This document shows, in pieces, positions 22,999 to 31,144 of a stretch of DNA of 52,832 nt (positions are counted from its first letter, which is position 1; the number at the start of each line of letters is the position of its first letter). The notes beneath the pieces were generated by a model. That model did no database searches. It had not been told where the DNA came from and was given only the letters and a program-made list of their open reading frames with translations. The position numbers and the translations under genes were made by a program. The DNA lies in the NCBI GenBank assembly GCA_030529995.1, contig JAUMVT010000008.1, forward strand, positions 6,871 through 59,702. Direction: 5' to 3'. Source of the stretch: Clostridia bacterium (lineage in GTDB: Bacteria; Bacillota; Clostridia; Christensenellales; Aristaeellaceae).

Positions 22999-24000
22999 AT
23001 GAAAAAGATCGTTGCTTTGGTGATGGCGCTGACCATGCTGTTCTCCGTAACGGCATTTGCTCAGGCTGATGAAATTACCCCGCCTTCCAAGCCCCTCCGT
23101 TACTCCCTGGGCACCAGCTCTTCCGGCGGCAACTTCTACCTGGTTGGCGGCGGCATTGCCACCGTGCTGAATAACGCACTGCCTGACTTCTTCGTCATGA
23201 CCGCTGAGGAAACCGGCGGCTCCACCGCCAACCTGACCCTGATCCAGAACGGCGAGGCCGAGCTGGGCATCAGCATGACCTCCGCCATTGCAGAAGCCGT
23301 GGCCGGCGAAGCCGAATGGACCGGCGGCGCCATGGACAAGATCCGGGGCATGGTAGCCCTGTATCCTTCCTACCTGACCATCTACTCCCTGAAGTCCACC
23401 GGCGCAACCAAGCTGACCGACCTGAACGGCAAGATCGTGGGTCTGGGCTCCAAGGGCGCTGCCATGGACAGCATCCTGCGGGAAGCCTTCGGCAAGATGA
23501 ACATCACCCCTTCCTCCATCTTTAACGATGGTCACAGCGCTACCGCATCCGCCGTGGGCAACGGCAGCGTAGGCGTGGCTGTGCTGTTCTCCCTGCCTCC
23601 CTTCTCCGCCATTACAGAGCTGGAAGCCAGCAATGACCTGACCTTCGTAGGCCTGACGGAAGAAGAGCAGGATTTCCTGTGCGAGAACTATCCCTTCTAC
23701 AGCAAGGCCGTGCTGCCTGCCGGCTCCTACAAGGGCGTGACGGAAGACCTGCTCACCGTGTCCGAATGGAACATGCTGGTGACCAGCTCCGACGTTCCTG
23801 CGGATTATGTGTACCTGATGACCAAGACCCTGCTGGAGAGCAACGAAGAACTGCTGCAGATCTACAAGGGTCTGAGCTACGTAACCGCTGAGAACATCCT
23901 GAATTACAACTGCCCGCTCCACGCCGGCACCGTTCGTTACCTGAAGGAGATCGGCGTTGACGTGCCGGAAAGCCTGATTCCCCCGGAATACGCAGAGTAA
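22999..24000 (+). CDS. TAXI family TRAP transporter solute-binding protein
   Basis: A 333-residue secreted substrate receptor. Signal peptide MKKIVALVMALTMLFSVTAFA is followed by YSLGTSSSGGNFYLVGGGIATVLN and TAEETGGSTANLTLIQNGEAELGI, the TAXI signature region. NGKIVGLGSKGAAMDSILRE follows. ATG at 22999 has GAGGAGG upstream. The permease gene follows after a repeat and a strong terminator, so the receptor can be made in excess of the permease. TAXI receptors bind glutamate/glutamine-like or other carboxylates. The ligand here is unknown but probably is the substrate of the upstream enzymes. Confidence 0.95.
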   Translation: MKKIVALVMALTMLFSVTAFAQADEITPPSKPLRYSLGTSSSGGNFYLVGGGIATVLNNALPDFFVMTAEETGGSTANLTLIQNGEAELGISMTSAIAEAVAGEAEWTGGAMDKIRGMVALYPSYLTIYSLKSTGATKLTDLNGKIVGLGSKGAAMDSILREAFGKMNITPSSIFNDGHSATASAVGNGSVGVAVLFSLPPFSAITELEASNDLTFVGLTEEEQDFLCENYPFYSKAVLPAGSYKGVTEDLLTVSEWNMLVTSSDVPADYVYLMTKTLLESNEELLQIYKGLSYVTAENILNYNCPLHAGTVRYLKEIGVDVPESLIPPEYAE

Positions 24001-24008
24001 TCTCGCTT

Positions 24009-24193
24009 TCGGCAAAGTGGCTTTGCCACTTTGCCGAGGTTTTCACGCCCTCACTGGTCGAACGGTTTCACCTCTCTCCCGGCCGTTCGGTCGTGTAAGG
24101 AAGCAATCCTTCGGATTGCTTCGGGAATCGCCGTACACGCCGCCGATTCCCGATCTAAAGTTGGAGGGCTTGCGAGCCCTCCAACGCCACCCT
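24009..24193 (-). repeat. Modular hairpin repeat, copy 3 (reverse orientation)
   Basis: Read on the minus strand it matches copy 1 module by module: GTTGGAGGGCT-CGCA-AGCCCTCCAAC (24160-24185), a GGGAATCG dyad (24122-24152), TTCCTTACACGA..GAACGGCCGGGAGA and CCGTTCGACCAGTGAG (24049-24103). It ends in CGGCAAAGTGGC-TTT-like 12-bp perfect hairpin (24010-24036). Internal hairpin modules differ between copies. Confidence 0.8.
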
Positions 24194-24213
24194 AGGTTTG
24201 CTAATGGTCTACA

Positions 24214-24257
24214 GCTTCGCCCAAATGGGGACCATGCATTTGGACGAAGCCTTTTTC
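24214..24257 (+). terminator. Strong terminator between TAXI receptor and permease genes
   Basis: GCTTCG-C-CCAAATG (24214-24227) pairs with CATTTGG-A-CGAAGC (24237-24250), one mismatch, followed by CTTTTT. It may be partial in action, lowering permease relative to receptor. Confidence 0.85.
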
Positions 24258-24333
24258 AAAAGCAAAACGTCCCTGAGTACCCTCGAATTTGTCCGGCATT
24301 GTTTTTGACTTTCCAACAAGGAGCAGCATAAAC

Positions 24334-26232
24334 ATGAAAAAGAAAATCGCCTACGATAAGCTTGTACAGGCTATCGTAATCGCAGTTTCCATCTTTGCGG
24401 CCTTCTTGCATATCGGCAATTTTACCGTCTTCACCATTCCCAGCATTCTGTTTTACGCATGGCACCTGCTCATCGGTCTGGTGCTGATCTTCCTCTACTA
24501 CCCCCTCGGGCGGAAGATGAAGGAAAAGACGAAGGCGCAGACCATATGCTTCAGGATCATTGACTGGATCTGCATTCTGCTGACCCTGGCCGTCAGCATC
24601 TATGTCATCACCAATTACGAGACCTATGTTTCCAACATGCAGAACAACAAGCTGACGGATGAACTGCTGGTCTTCGGCGTCATCATCACCTTGCTGACGC
24701 TGGAGGCAGGTCGCCGGGTGCTGGGCAATGTGCTGCCCATCATCGCCATCATCGCCATTCTTTACGCCTTCTTCGGGGATCAGATTCCCGGCCTGTTCGG
24801 TCACCGGGGATACAGCCTGCGCCGTGTGGCACTGGCCATCTTCTCCGACCGTGGCGTGTACGGTTCTCCCATCGGTACGTCCGCCAATAACGTGTACCTG
24901 TTCCTGCTGTTTGCGGCCTATCTGAACGTGTCCCATGCGGACGTGATCTTCCAGGACATCGCCATTGCTCTGGCTGGCCGTAATCGCGGCGGCCCTGCCA
25001 AGATGGCCGTCATCGCCAGCGCCCTGTTCGGCACCATTTCCGGCAGCTGCGTGGCTAACGTGGTCAGCACCGGCGCCTTCACCATTCCCCTGATGAAGCG
25101 GAACGGCTACCAATCCAAGTTCGCCGGCGCCGTGGAAGCCGTTGCATCCACCGGCGGGCAGATCATGCCCCCCATCATGGGCGCCGCCGCCTTCGTGCTG
25201 GCGGACGCTACGGGCACACCCTACTCCACCGTCTGCATTGCCGCCATCCTGCCGGCTGTCATGTACTATGTGTGCCTGTTCAAGATGGTGGACTTGGAGG
25301 CCGTGAAGCATAACCTGAAGGGTTTGTCCCCGGACATGATCCCCGACCTGAAGACCTCCGTGAAGAAGGGCATTAAGCTGTTTGTGCCCATTATCCTGCT
25401 GCTGGTGCTGATGCTGGGCGTGGGCACCACCCCTATGGTGGCAGCCATCTGGTCCATCGTGGCCAACATCGTGTGCAGCTTCCTGGATAAGAATGACCGG
25501 ATGACCTTCGCTGACCTGATTCAGGGCATGGTATCCGCAGGCAAGTCCCTGTGCACGGTGGTGGGCGCCTGCGCCGCTGCCGGCATCATTGTGGCCATCT
25601 TCTCCCTGACCGGTCTGGGACTGAAGTTCTCCAACTTCATTGTGCAGCTGGGCGGCAACATGCTCATCCCCAGCCTGATCCTGTCCATGGTGGTGTGCGC
25701 TATCCTGGGCATGGGTCTGCCCACCACGGCGGCCTACATCGTGTGCGCAACCTCCATCGCCCCCGCCCTCACCGGTCTGGGCATTCCCACCCTGGCAGCC
25801 CATTTGTTCCTGCTGTACTTCTCCTCCCTGTCTGCCATTACGCCCCCGGTGGCCGTTGCCTCCTATGCCGCAGCAGGCATTGCGGACGAGAACCCCATGA
25901 CCGTGGGCTTTACCGCCGTGAAGCTGGGCATTACGGGCTTCATGCTGCCCTTTGCCTTCACCCTGAACACGGACTATATCAACTTTGCCTTTGATATTCA
26001 GACCCTGCTGACCTGGCTGTCCGGCCTTGCCATCAGCTATTCGCTGGCCATTGCCCTGCAGGGGTACATCGAACAAAAGATTACCATCTTTGAGCGCATT
26101 GCCTATATCGGCGTCATTGTGCTGACGATTACCGCCAGCAAGCTGTACTCCATCATCGGCATCGTGCTGTTCATCGCCCTGTACACCTTCCGTAAGGTGC
26201 AGGCAAAGAAGATGGAAAAGGCTGCGGCATAA
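24334..26232 (+). CDS. TRAP transporter fused permease (4TM/12TM type)
   Basis: A 632-residue inner-membrane protein fusing the small (DctQ-like) and large (DctM-like) TRAP subunits, as usual for TAXI systems. Many hydrophobic spans are visible from about residue 10 (LVQAIVIAVSIFAAFLHI) to the C-terminus (IVLFIALYTF). Signature segments are VANVVSTGAFTIPLMKRNGY, EAVASTGGQIMPPIMGAAAF and ILGMGLPTTAAYIVCA. ATG at 24334 has AAGGAG ten bases upstream. Ion-gradient-driven uptake together with the TAXI receptor. The C-terminal end KVQAKKMEKAAA is cytoplasmic-like. Confidence 0.95.
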   Translation: MKKKIAYDKLVQAIVIAVSIFAAFLHIGNFTVFTIPSILFYAWHLLIGLVLIFLYYPLGRKMKEKTKAQTICFRIIDWICILLTLAVSIYVITNYETYVSNMQNNKLTDELLVFGVIITLLTLEAGRRVLGNVLPIIAIIAILYAFFGDQIPGLFGHRGYSLRRVALAIFSDRGVYGSPIGTSANNVYLFLLFAAYLNVSHADVIFQDIAIALAGRNRGGPAKMAVIASALFGTISGSCVANVVSTGAFTIPLMKRNGYQSKFAGAVEAVASTGGQIMPPIMGAAAFVLADATGTPYSTVCIAAILPAVMYYVCLFKMVDLEAVKHNLKGLSPDMIPDLKTSVKKGIKLFVPIILLLVLMLGVGTTPMVAAIWSIVANIVCSFLDKNDRMTFADLIQGMVSAGKSLCTVVGACAAAGIIVAIFSLTGLGLKFSNFIVQLGGNMLIPSLILSMVVCAILGMGLPTTAAYIVCATSIAPALTGLGIPTLAAHLFLLYFSSLSAITPPVAVASYAAAGIADENPMTVGFTAVKLGITGFMLPFAFTLNTDYINFAFDIQTLLTWLSGLAISYSLAIALQGYIEQKITIFERIAYIGVIVLTITASKLYSIIGIVLFIALYTFRKVQAKKMEKAAA

Positions 26233-26266
26233 AGGTTATGTAAGTCTGAATTACACACAAAGGAAA

Positions 26267-26306
26267 CCAGCCGTCTCGGTTCTTCGGGGCGGCTGGCATG
26301 TGTTTT
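26267..26306 (+). terminator. Terminator after the TRAP permease
   Basis: CCAGCCG (26267-26273) pairs with CGGCTGG (26290-26296), extended inward by weaker pairs, then CATGTGTTTT. The T-run is short. Confidence 0.6.
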
Positions 26307-26379
26307 GGGGAATAGAAAAAGCTATTCACTTGAGGGAACAGCGCAGGGTATCATAAACCCAGATGGGGGGTGCTCCATG

Positions 26380-26540
26380 TTTACAGCTGGTTTTCGGGGA
26401 GAGCGCGAGAGGTAAGTGAGCGGCTATGCGCCAGTGGCGCATAAAGCAGCCGCGAACGCATCAACCGAAACGAGCAAGCGCAGCTTGCGACGATTGAGGT
26501 TGCGGAAGCTTTTAGCATAAAAGTTTCCCTCCCGCAAATT
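26380..26540 (+). repeat. Hairpin repeat B, copy with a 91-bp internal insert
   Basis: Starts TTTACAGCTGG-TTTTCGGGG and continues GAGCGCGAGAGG like the copy at 26549, but 26413-26503 is extra sequence. Joining 26412 to 26504 restores the long stem (GGAAGCTTTTA/TAAAAGTTTCC). The insert folds by itself: GCGGCT-ATGCGCC-AGT-GGCGCAT...AGCCGC. Confidence 0.7.
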
Positions 26541-26548
26541 TAAGCTTG

Positions 26549-26616
26549 TTTATAGCTGGTTTTCGGGGAGAGCGCGAGAGGGGAGCTTTTGACACAAAAG
26601 CTTCCCTCTCGCAAAA
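26549..26616 (+). repeat. Hairpin repeat B, intact copy
   Basis: TTTATAGCTGG-TTTTCGGGG leads into a 16-bp stem, GAGAGGGGAGCTTTTG (26574-26589) with CAAAAGCTTCCCTCTC around an ACA loop. Same layout as 41582-41646. It lies 8 bp past the minus-strand phosphohexomutase stop. Confidence 0.75.
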
Positions 26617-26623
26617 ACATACG

Positions 26624-28051
26624 TTACTCCTCTTCTTTCATCTTCAGGCCGCAGAAGTCGGCCATGGTCTTCACGTGTGCCCGAGCCCGGGCAGAGGAGG
26701 GCATTTCGCAGAAGATCCGCAGCCGGGGTTCCGTGCCGGAGAACCGGGCGATGAGCCAGCCATCGGCAAAGCGAACCTTCACCCCGTCCATGTAGCTGAC
26801 GGAGGTGATCTCCTCGCTGAACTCAGGCAGCTTCTTGTCCACCATCAGCATCTGCTGCAGCCGATCCTTCATGTCCTGGTCAAAGGGCCAGTCAAACTCC
26901 AGCATCACCAGATGCCCGTACCGCTTGTACAGATCCTCTACCAGCTCGCTCAGCTTCTTGCCGGTTACGGCCAGCATCTCCACCAGCAGGGCAGCGGCGT
27001 AAATGCCGTCCTTGCCTTGAATGTGCCCCCGCACGGTCAGGCCGCCGCTGGATTCGCCGCCGATGACCGCACCGTGTTCCTCCATAGCGGAGGAAATGTA
27101 CTTGAAGCCTACAGGCACTTCATAGCACTTCTCGCCGTAGGCTTCCGCTACCTTGTCTAGCATATGGGTGGTGGCCAGGTTCCGCACGGCACAGCCGTGC
27201 CAGCCCTTGATCCGCAGCAGATAGTCGTACAGCAGCACCAGAATCTCATTGGGATGAATGAACCGACCCTTGTCGTCAATAATGCCCAGCCGGTCCGCAT
27301 CGCCGTCGGTGGCAATGCCGATGTCCGCATGATTCTCCTGCACGGAGGCACGCAAAGCCCCCAGAGTATCCACGTTTGGGGCAGGCAGACGGCCGCCGAA
27401 CAGGGTGTCATGCCGCTCGTGAATCACGTCCACGTCGCACCGTGCCGTCAGCAGAATGGTCTGCAGGCTGGTGCGGCTGACGCCGTACATGGGGTCGAGG
27501 ATAATCCGAAGCCCACGGCTGCGGATAGCATCCATGTTCACTGCACGGATAATGCTGTCCAGATAAGCGTTCTGGGGATTGATCTCTTCAATCAGCCCGG
27601 TTTCAATGCCCTTGGCATAGGGGATGGGATGCAGCTCCTCTTCTTTGATGGCGTTGGCTGCGTCCCCGATTTCGTTGGTAACCTCCTCCACCGCATCCCG
27701 GCCGCCCTTGGTGAACAGCTTAATGCCGTTGTACAGGGCAGGATTGTGGCTGGCTGTAACCGCCATGCCGTAATAAAGACCATAATCCTTCACCGTGAAC
27801 ATGATCAGGGGGGTGGGGGCTTCCCGGTCAATCACCCGGGTGTGAATGCCCTCACTGGCCATGATCTCCGCCACCCATTCCGCCGCTTCCCGGGAAAGGA
27901 AACGCCGGTCATAACCAATCACAAAACCCCGGCCGTCGCATTCCTCTGCCTTCATCCGCCGTGCCACGGCCAGCGCCAGCCGCTGAATGTTCACCCGGAT
28001 AAAGTCATCACCGATAATGGCACGCCATCCGCCGGTACCGAAATGAATCAT
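26624..28051 (-). CDS. Phosphoglucomutase/phosphomannomutase family protein
   Basis: A 475-residue alpha-D-phosphohexomutase that interconverts 1- and 6-phosphates of hexoses. All four family loops are visible: the phosphoserine loop AVTASHNPALYNGIK, metal-binding IATDGDADRLG, sugar-binding GGESSGGLTVRG, and phosphate-binding RFSGTEPRLRI. Start ATG at 28051 with AGGAGG eight bases upstream; a preceding TTG is not needed. The exact substrate (glucose, mannose or glucosamine phosphate) cannot be told, although the serine-loop context is of the PGM/PMM class. Stand-alone gene; no clear promoter seen in the 200-bp gap to the MBL gene. Confidence 0.95.
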   Translation of the reverse strand: MIHFGTGGWRAIIGDDFIRVNIQRLALAVARRMKAEECDGRGFVIGYDRRFLSREAAEWVAEIMASEGIHTRVIDREAPTPLIMFTVKDYGLYYGMAVTASHNPALYNGIKLFTKGGRDAVEEVTNEIGDAANAIKEEELHPIPYAKGIETGLIEEINPQNAYLDSIIRAVNMDAIRSRGLRIILDPMYGVSRTSLQTILLTARCDVDVIHERHDTLFGGRLPAPNVDTLGALRASVQENHADIGIATDGDADRLGIIDDKGRFIHPNEILVLLYDYLLRIKGWHGCAVRNLATTHMLDKVAEAYGEKCYEVPVGFKYISSAMEEHGAVIGGESSGGLTVRGHIQGKDGIYAAALLVEMLAVTGKKLSELVEDLYKRYGHLVMLEFDWPFDQDMKDRLQQMLMVDKKLPEFSEEITSVSYMDGVKVRFADGWLIARFSGTEPRLRIFCEMPSSARARAHVKTMADFCGLKMKEEE

Positions 28052-28198
28052 CAAACATACCTCCTCAGCTTCCCGCCTCAGGCAGGTCGTATCTAATCAC
28101 TACACCCTATGAGATTCTCCGAAATTCAGGCTATTCCTCCTTTTCAGAAAAAAGTTTCGGAAGTTGTATTATTGTTGTATTAAACATGACTAACGCCC

Positions 28199-28227
28199 TT
28201 GCCATTCACTGTGCATGCTGGTATACT
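28199..28227 (+). promoter_or_regulatory. Promoter of the MBL-fold hydrolase gene
   Basis: TTGCCA (28199-28204), 17-bp spacer, TATACT (28222-28227), ending 20 bp before the start codon. Just upstream lies a direct repeat TTGTATTA-TTG-TTGTATTA (28164-28182). Confidence 0.75.
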
Positions 28228-28247
28228 ATCCTCGGAGGTGTGTTTTC

Positions 28248-28997
28248 ATGCTGCAGCAGATCACGGAGCGTTGCTATGAGCTTCCCTTTGATGAGCGGAC
28301 GGATCGTCCCTCCCTGGGGTACGTGCGGGGAGATCGCTTTGCCCTGCTGGTGGACGGGGGCAACAGCCCCGACCATATGGCGCTGATGCACCGCGCCCTT
28401 GACGAAAAAGGGCTTCCCCGGGAACAGCTGGCAGCCGTGACCCACAGCCACTGGGATCACACCTACGGCCTGTGCGCAACGGATGCGCCGGTGATTGCCT
28501 GCAAAAAGGCGCAAAAGGCGCTGCTGGCCATGCAGCACTGGGCATGGACGCCGGAGAAGATGCAGCAGCGGCTGGATACCCGGGAGGATATTCTGTTCTG
28601 CCATTCCTTCATTTTGAAGGAGTACCCGGATCCCACGACCATCCGGGTGCGGGCGGCGGACATTGTGTTTGATGAATTCCTGGAGCTGGATCTGGGCGGG
28701 GTGCATGCTCGGCTCATGCGGCTGAACAACAGCCACTCGGAGGACAGCGTGGTGGTCTTCATCCCGGAGGACGGGGTGGTGTACCTGGGGGATATTGCCT
28801 ATAAGGATCTGCACCACGAACCGCCCTGCTGGCATGCCAACCGCCGGGCGGATCTGATGGGAGCACTGGATCGGCTGGACTTCCAATGGGCAGTGCCCGG
28901 GCACCACGGTACCTGCCAGCGGGATGCCTTCTTCCGAGGAATGGAAGAGGAGTTCGCCCACGATAAGGCGGAGGGCATTCTCGTGCTGCAAGACTAA
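28248..28997 (+). CDS. Metallo-beta-lactamase fold hydrolase
   Basis: A 249-residue MBL-fold enzyme. The metal motif H-x-H-x-D-H is THSHWDHTYG, a downstream His is in LNNSHSEDSVVV, the metal-bridging Asp in VYLGDIAYKD, and the last His in AVPGHHGT. ATG at 28248 has GGAGG eight bases upstream. No signal peptide, so cytoplasmic. The family includes hydroxyacylglutathione hydrolase-like thioesterases, lactonases and others. No substrate can be inferred. Monocistronic, with its own promoter and terminator. Confidence 0.93.
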   Translation: MLQQITERCYELPFDERTDRPSLGYVRGDRFALLVDGGNSPDHMALMHRALDEKGLPREQLAAVTHSHWDHTYGLCATDAPVIACKKAQKALLAMQHWAWTPEKMQQRLDTREDILFCHSFILKEYPDPTTIRVRAADIVFDEFLELDLGGVHARLMRLNNSHSEDSVVVFIPEDGVVYLGDIAYKDLHHEPPCWHANRRADLMGALDRLDFQWAVPGHHGTCQRDAFFRGMEEEFAHDKAEGILVLQD

Positions 28998-29005
28998 ATA
29001 CGTGA

Positions 29006-29040
29006 CGCAAGGGAGCATTTTCCCTTGCGCTTTCGTTTAT
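29006..29040 (+). terminator. Terminator after the MBL gene
   Basis: CGCAAGGGA (29006-29014) pairs perfectly with TCCCTTGCG (29021-29029), followed by CTTTCGTTTATT. Confidence 0.8.
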
Positions 29041-29099
29041 TGTACGGATGATTTTACGATACCGTGGATTTGTATTGAGGATTTCTTTGGGGGTGCTGT

Positions 29100-30839
29100 A
29101 TGAAACGATTGCTTTTCCGTCTGCTGCTGGCGGTGCTCTGCCTGCTGCCCCTTTCCTGTCAGGGGGAGACGGCCATTTATGCCTTCGCTGATACCTGGCC
29201 GGAGGCGCTTGCTTCCGCCGTGGCGGATACGCCCTTGGCTTCGGCCAGTCCGGTGGAGGGTTACCTGGCCATCCGGGACGGGGCTTCCGCCTACGGGGCG
29301 GCTGTTGCCCGGGACGATGCCGGGTATCTGCTGGCGGTGTTCCAGGGGGAAGGAGACGCCTGGCAGGCCGCCTATTCCCGGCAGGCTCTCCGGCAGGATG
29401 AGCCTCCGCAGGTGTGGAATCAGGCACTGGCAGAGGAGTGGAGCAAGGCAGACATTGCCGCTTATGACGGTTCGGAGCAGTTTGACTTGATCTATACCGA
29501 TGTGCGGTACACCTGGCAGGCGGAAGGAGACACCTGGCGCCTGACCCGTGCCCTGCTGCCTGTGGCCAATGTGGTGGTGGACGATCATCAGCTGTACTGG
29601 AATGAGGAGACCGTCTTCTATCCCCAGGAAACCACCCTGTCCGGCTTTGTGGAGGAGGAATTCCCCCGCACCCTGCTGGCAGCCCAGACCAATGCCGCCG
29701 CATCCGCTGAGCAGGATCTTTCCCGAGGGGTGACCGCCGGAAGCGGTGCCGATTTTCCCGTGACCCTGTACGCCGCCCCATCCGCCGGCAGCACGGTGGT
29801 GGGCTACTACGCTGCCGGGGTGGAAGCCCAGGTGCTGGATCAGGGCAGCGGCTATGTAAAGCTGGAGTTCGGCGGCAGCTTCTCCGGCTGGACGGAGGAA
29901 TCCCATTTCCTTGCCGGGGCTTCGGAGGATGGTGCTTCCAAGCTGCAGGGGGAGATTACCATTCCCTCGCCGCTGGTGGGCAAGTATTGTTCCCTGCTGG
30001 ATGCCCCCAAGGCGGACGCGTCCTCCCTGGCCCTGCTGGGGGTGCACTTTCAGGTGCGTGTGCTGGGCATTACGGCGGATGGGGAGTACCTCCACGTGGA
30101 GCTGACGGACGGGCAGACCGGGTATCTGCCGGCGGCGTCCGTTTCGGCGGGGGATGTATGGATCACCAGCGATGTCCGGGAAAACCGGCTGAACCTGCGC
30201 CAGTCTCCCTCCACCAAAGCCCAGACCCTGGGGAAGTATTTCGGAGGCGTGAAGGCGCAGCAGCTGTACGCCCCTCCGGCGGATGAAGGGTGGATGCGGG
30301 TCAGCATCTACGGCTACACCGGGTGGATGATGCGCTCCTTCCTGGATACGGACGCTTCTGCCGTGCCAGAGATGCTGCCGCCCCTTGCGGTGGTGGATCC
30401 TGAAAACGACAGCACCCTGAACCTGCGCATAGAGCCGGATCAAAAGAGCGACGCCCTCGCCCAGTATCCCACCGGCACGGTGGTGGAGATCCTTGGGGTG
30501 AACAGCAACTGGGCTCACGTTCGGGTGCAGGACGGCAGCACCGGTTTCATGCTGCTGAAGCACGTGGGCGGCGAGCCTGTGTCCGCCGTGAAGAACGCTT
30601 TCACCTTGGCGGAGGACACCACCCTGACGGATGCCTTCGGCAACGAAAATGTGACCCTTGCTGCCGGCACTGCCGTAGCCTCGGCAGATGGACGGCTGTG
30701 TCCTGTGTGGCGGTATGATGCGGCCAAGGGCGGCATGGTCTTTGCCCTGCCGGAGCAGGCGGAGCTCCATGCAGCGGATGCCTGGGGCTATGTGCTGACG
30801 GAGAACGCCCCGGATATGTGGACTGTTGAAGAAGAATAA
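29100..30839 (+). CDS. Secreted protein with four bacterial SH3 domains
   Basis: A 579-residue exported protein. The N-terminus MKRLLFRLLLAVLCLLPLSC is a signal peptide; the Cys could be a lipidation site, but the preceding residues are a weak lipobox. After a ~180-residue unassigned region come four SH3b-like repeats, at about 205-265, 290-350, 355-420 and 425-495. They show motifs such as NRLNLRQSPSTKAQTLGKYF and STLNLRIEPDQKSDALAQY. The end (about 500-579) is a short beta-rich segment. SH3b domains usually bind peptidoglycan peptides, so a cell-wall-associated role is likely. No hydrolase domain is visible. GGGGG lies upstream of the ATG. Confidence 0.85.
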   Translation: MKRLLFRLLLAVLCLLPLSCQGETAIYAFADTWPEALASAVADTPLASASPVEGYLAIRDGASAYGAAVARDDAGYLLAVFQGEGDAWQAAYSRQALRQDEPPQVWNQALAEEWSKADIAAYDGSEQFDLIYTDVRYTWQAEGDTWRLTRALLPVANVVVDDHQLYWNEETVFYPQETTLSGFVEEEFPRTLLAAQTNAAASAEQDLSRGVTAGSGADFPVTLYAAPSAGSTVVGYYAAGVEAQVLDQGSGYVKLEFGGSFSGWTEESHFLAGASEDGASKLQGEITIPSPLVGKYCSLLDAPKADASSLALLGVHFQVRVLGITADGEYLHVELTDGQTGYLPAASVSAGDVWITSDVRENRLNLRQSPSTKAQTLGKYFGGVKAQQLYAPPADEGWMRVSIYGYTGWMMRSFLDTDASAVPEMLPPLAVVDPENDSTLNLRIEPDQKSDALAQYPTGTVVEILGVNSNWAHVRVQDGSTGFMLLKHVGGEPVSAVKNAFTLAEDTTLTDAFGNENVTLAAGTAVASADGRLCPVWRYDAAKGGMVFALPEQAELHAADAWGYVLTENAPDMWTVEEE

Positions 30840-30844
30840 AAAAC

Positions 30845-30878
30845 GGGATGCTGTGAAGTACGTGTTTCACAGCATCCC
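30845..30878. terminator. Bidirectional terminator
   Basis: A 13-bp perfect stem GGGATGCTGTGAA/TTCACAGCATCCC. On the minus strand it is followed by GTTTTTT, a strong terminator for the barstar-like gene. On the plus strand it closes the SH3 gene with a poorer T-run. Confidence 0.88.
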
Positions 30879-30885
30879 TGTTTGA

Positions 30886-31134
30886 TTACAGTTGTTTCAC
30901 TTGCCCGCCCAGGTCTTCAAACACCTGCACGCAGGCCGCCCAAGCCTTGGCCGTATCCCCCTCGGCATGTCCCAGCACCCACACGTTCACGGGCTGAGGG
31001 CGCTCTGCCAGACAGTCATGGAGGGCATCAGCGTTCATGCCGTAGTGGTCAGGCAGTGCCAGCATACGGCGCAGGGCTTCATGAAGGGCGTGCCGGTCAG
31101 CATAGCGGCCGGGTTCCATCAGGATCGTCTCCAT
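30886..31134 (-). CDS. Barstar-like protein
   Basis: An 82-residue acidic protein resembling the barnase inhibitor barstar. The diagnostic region is MLALPDHYGMNADALHDCL, close to the family pattern L-P-x-Y-Y-G-x-N-x-D-A-x-x-D-C-L, with a tail VFEDLGGQVKQL. Barstar binds and blocks secreted ribonucleases in the cytoplasm. Many bacteria carry orphan copies. It starts 10 bp after the pyruvate kinase stop, so it is cotranscribed with pyk. No barnase-like gene is in the window. Confidence 0.82.
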   Translation of the reverse strand: METILMEPGRYADRHALHEALRRMLALPDHYGMNADALHDCLAERPQPVNVWVLGHAEGDTAKAWAACVQVFEDLGGQVKQL

Positions 31135-31144
31135 GGCCTGTGCC

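Noticed and set aside
24256-26076. Minus-strand open frame antisense to the TRAP permease
   Set aside because: Gln/His/Gly-rich antisense translation of membrane-span codons. No start signal or domain.
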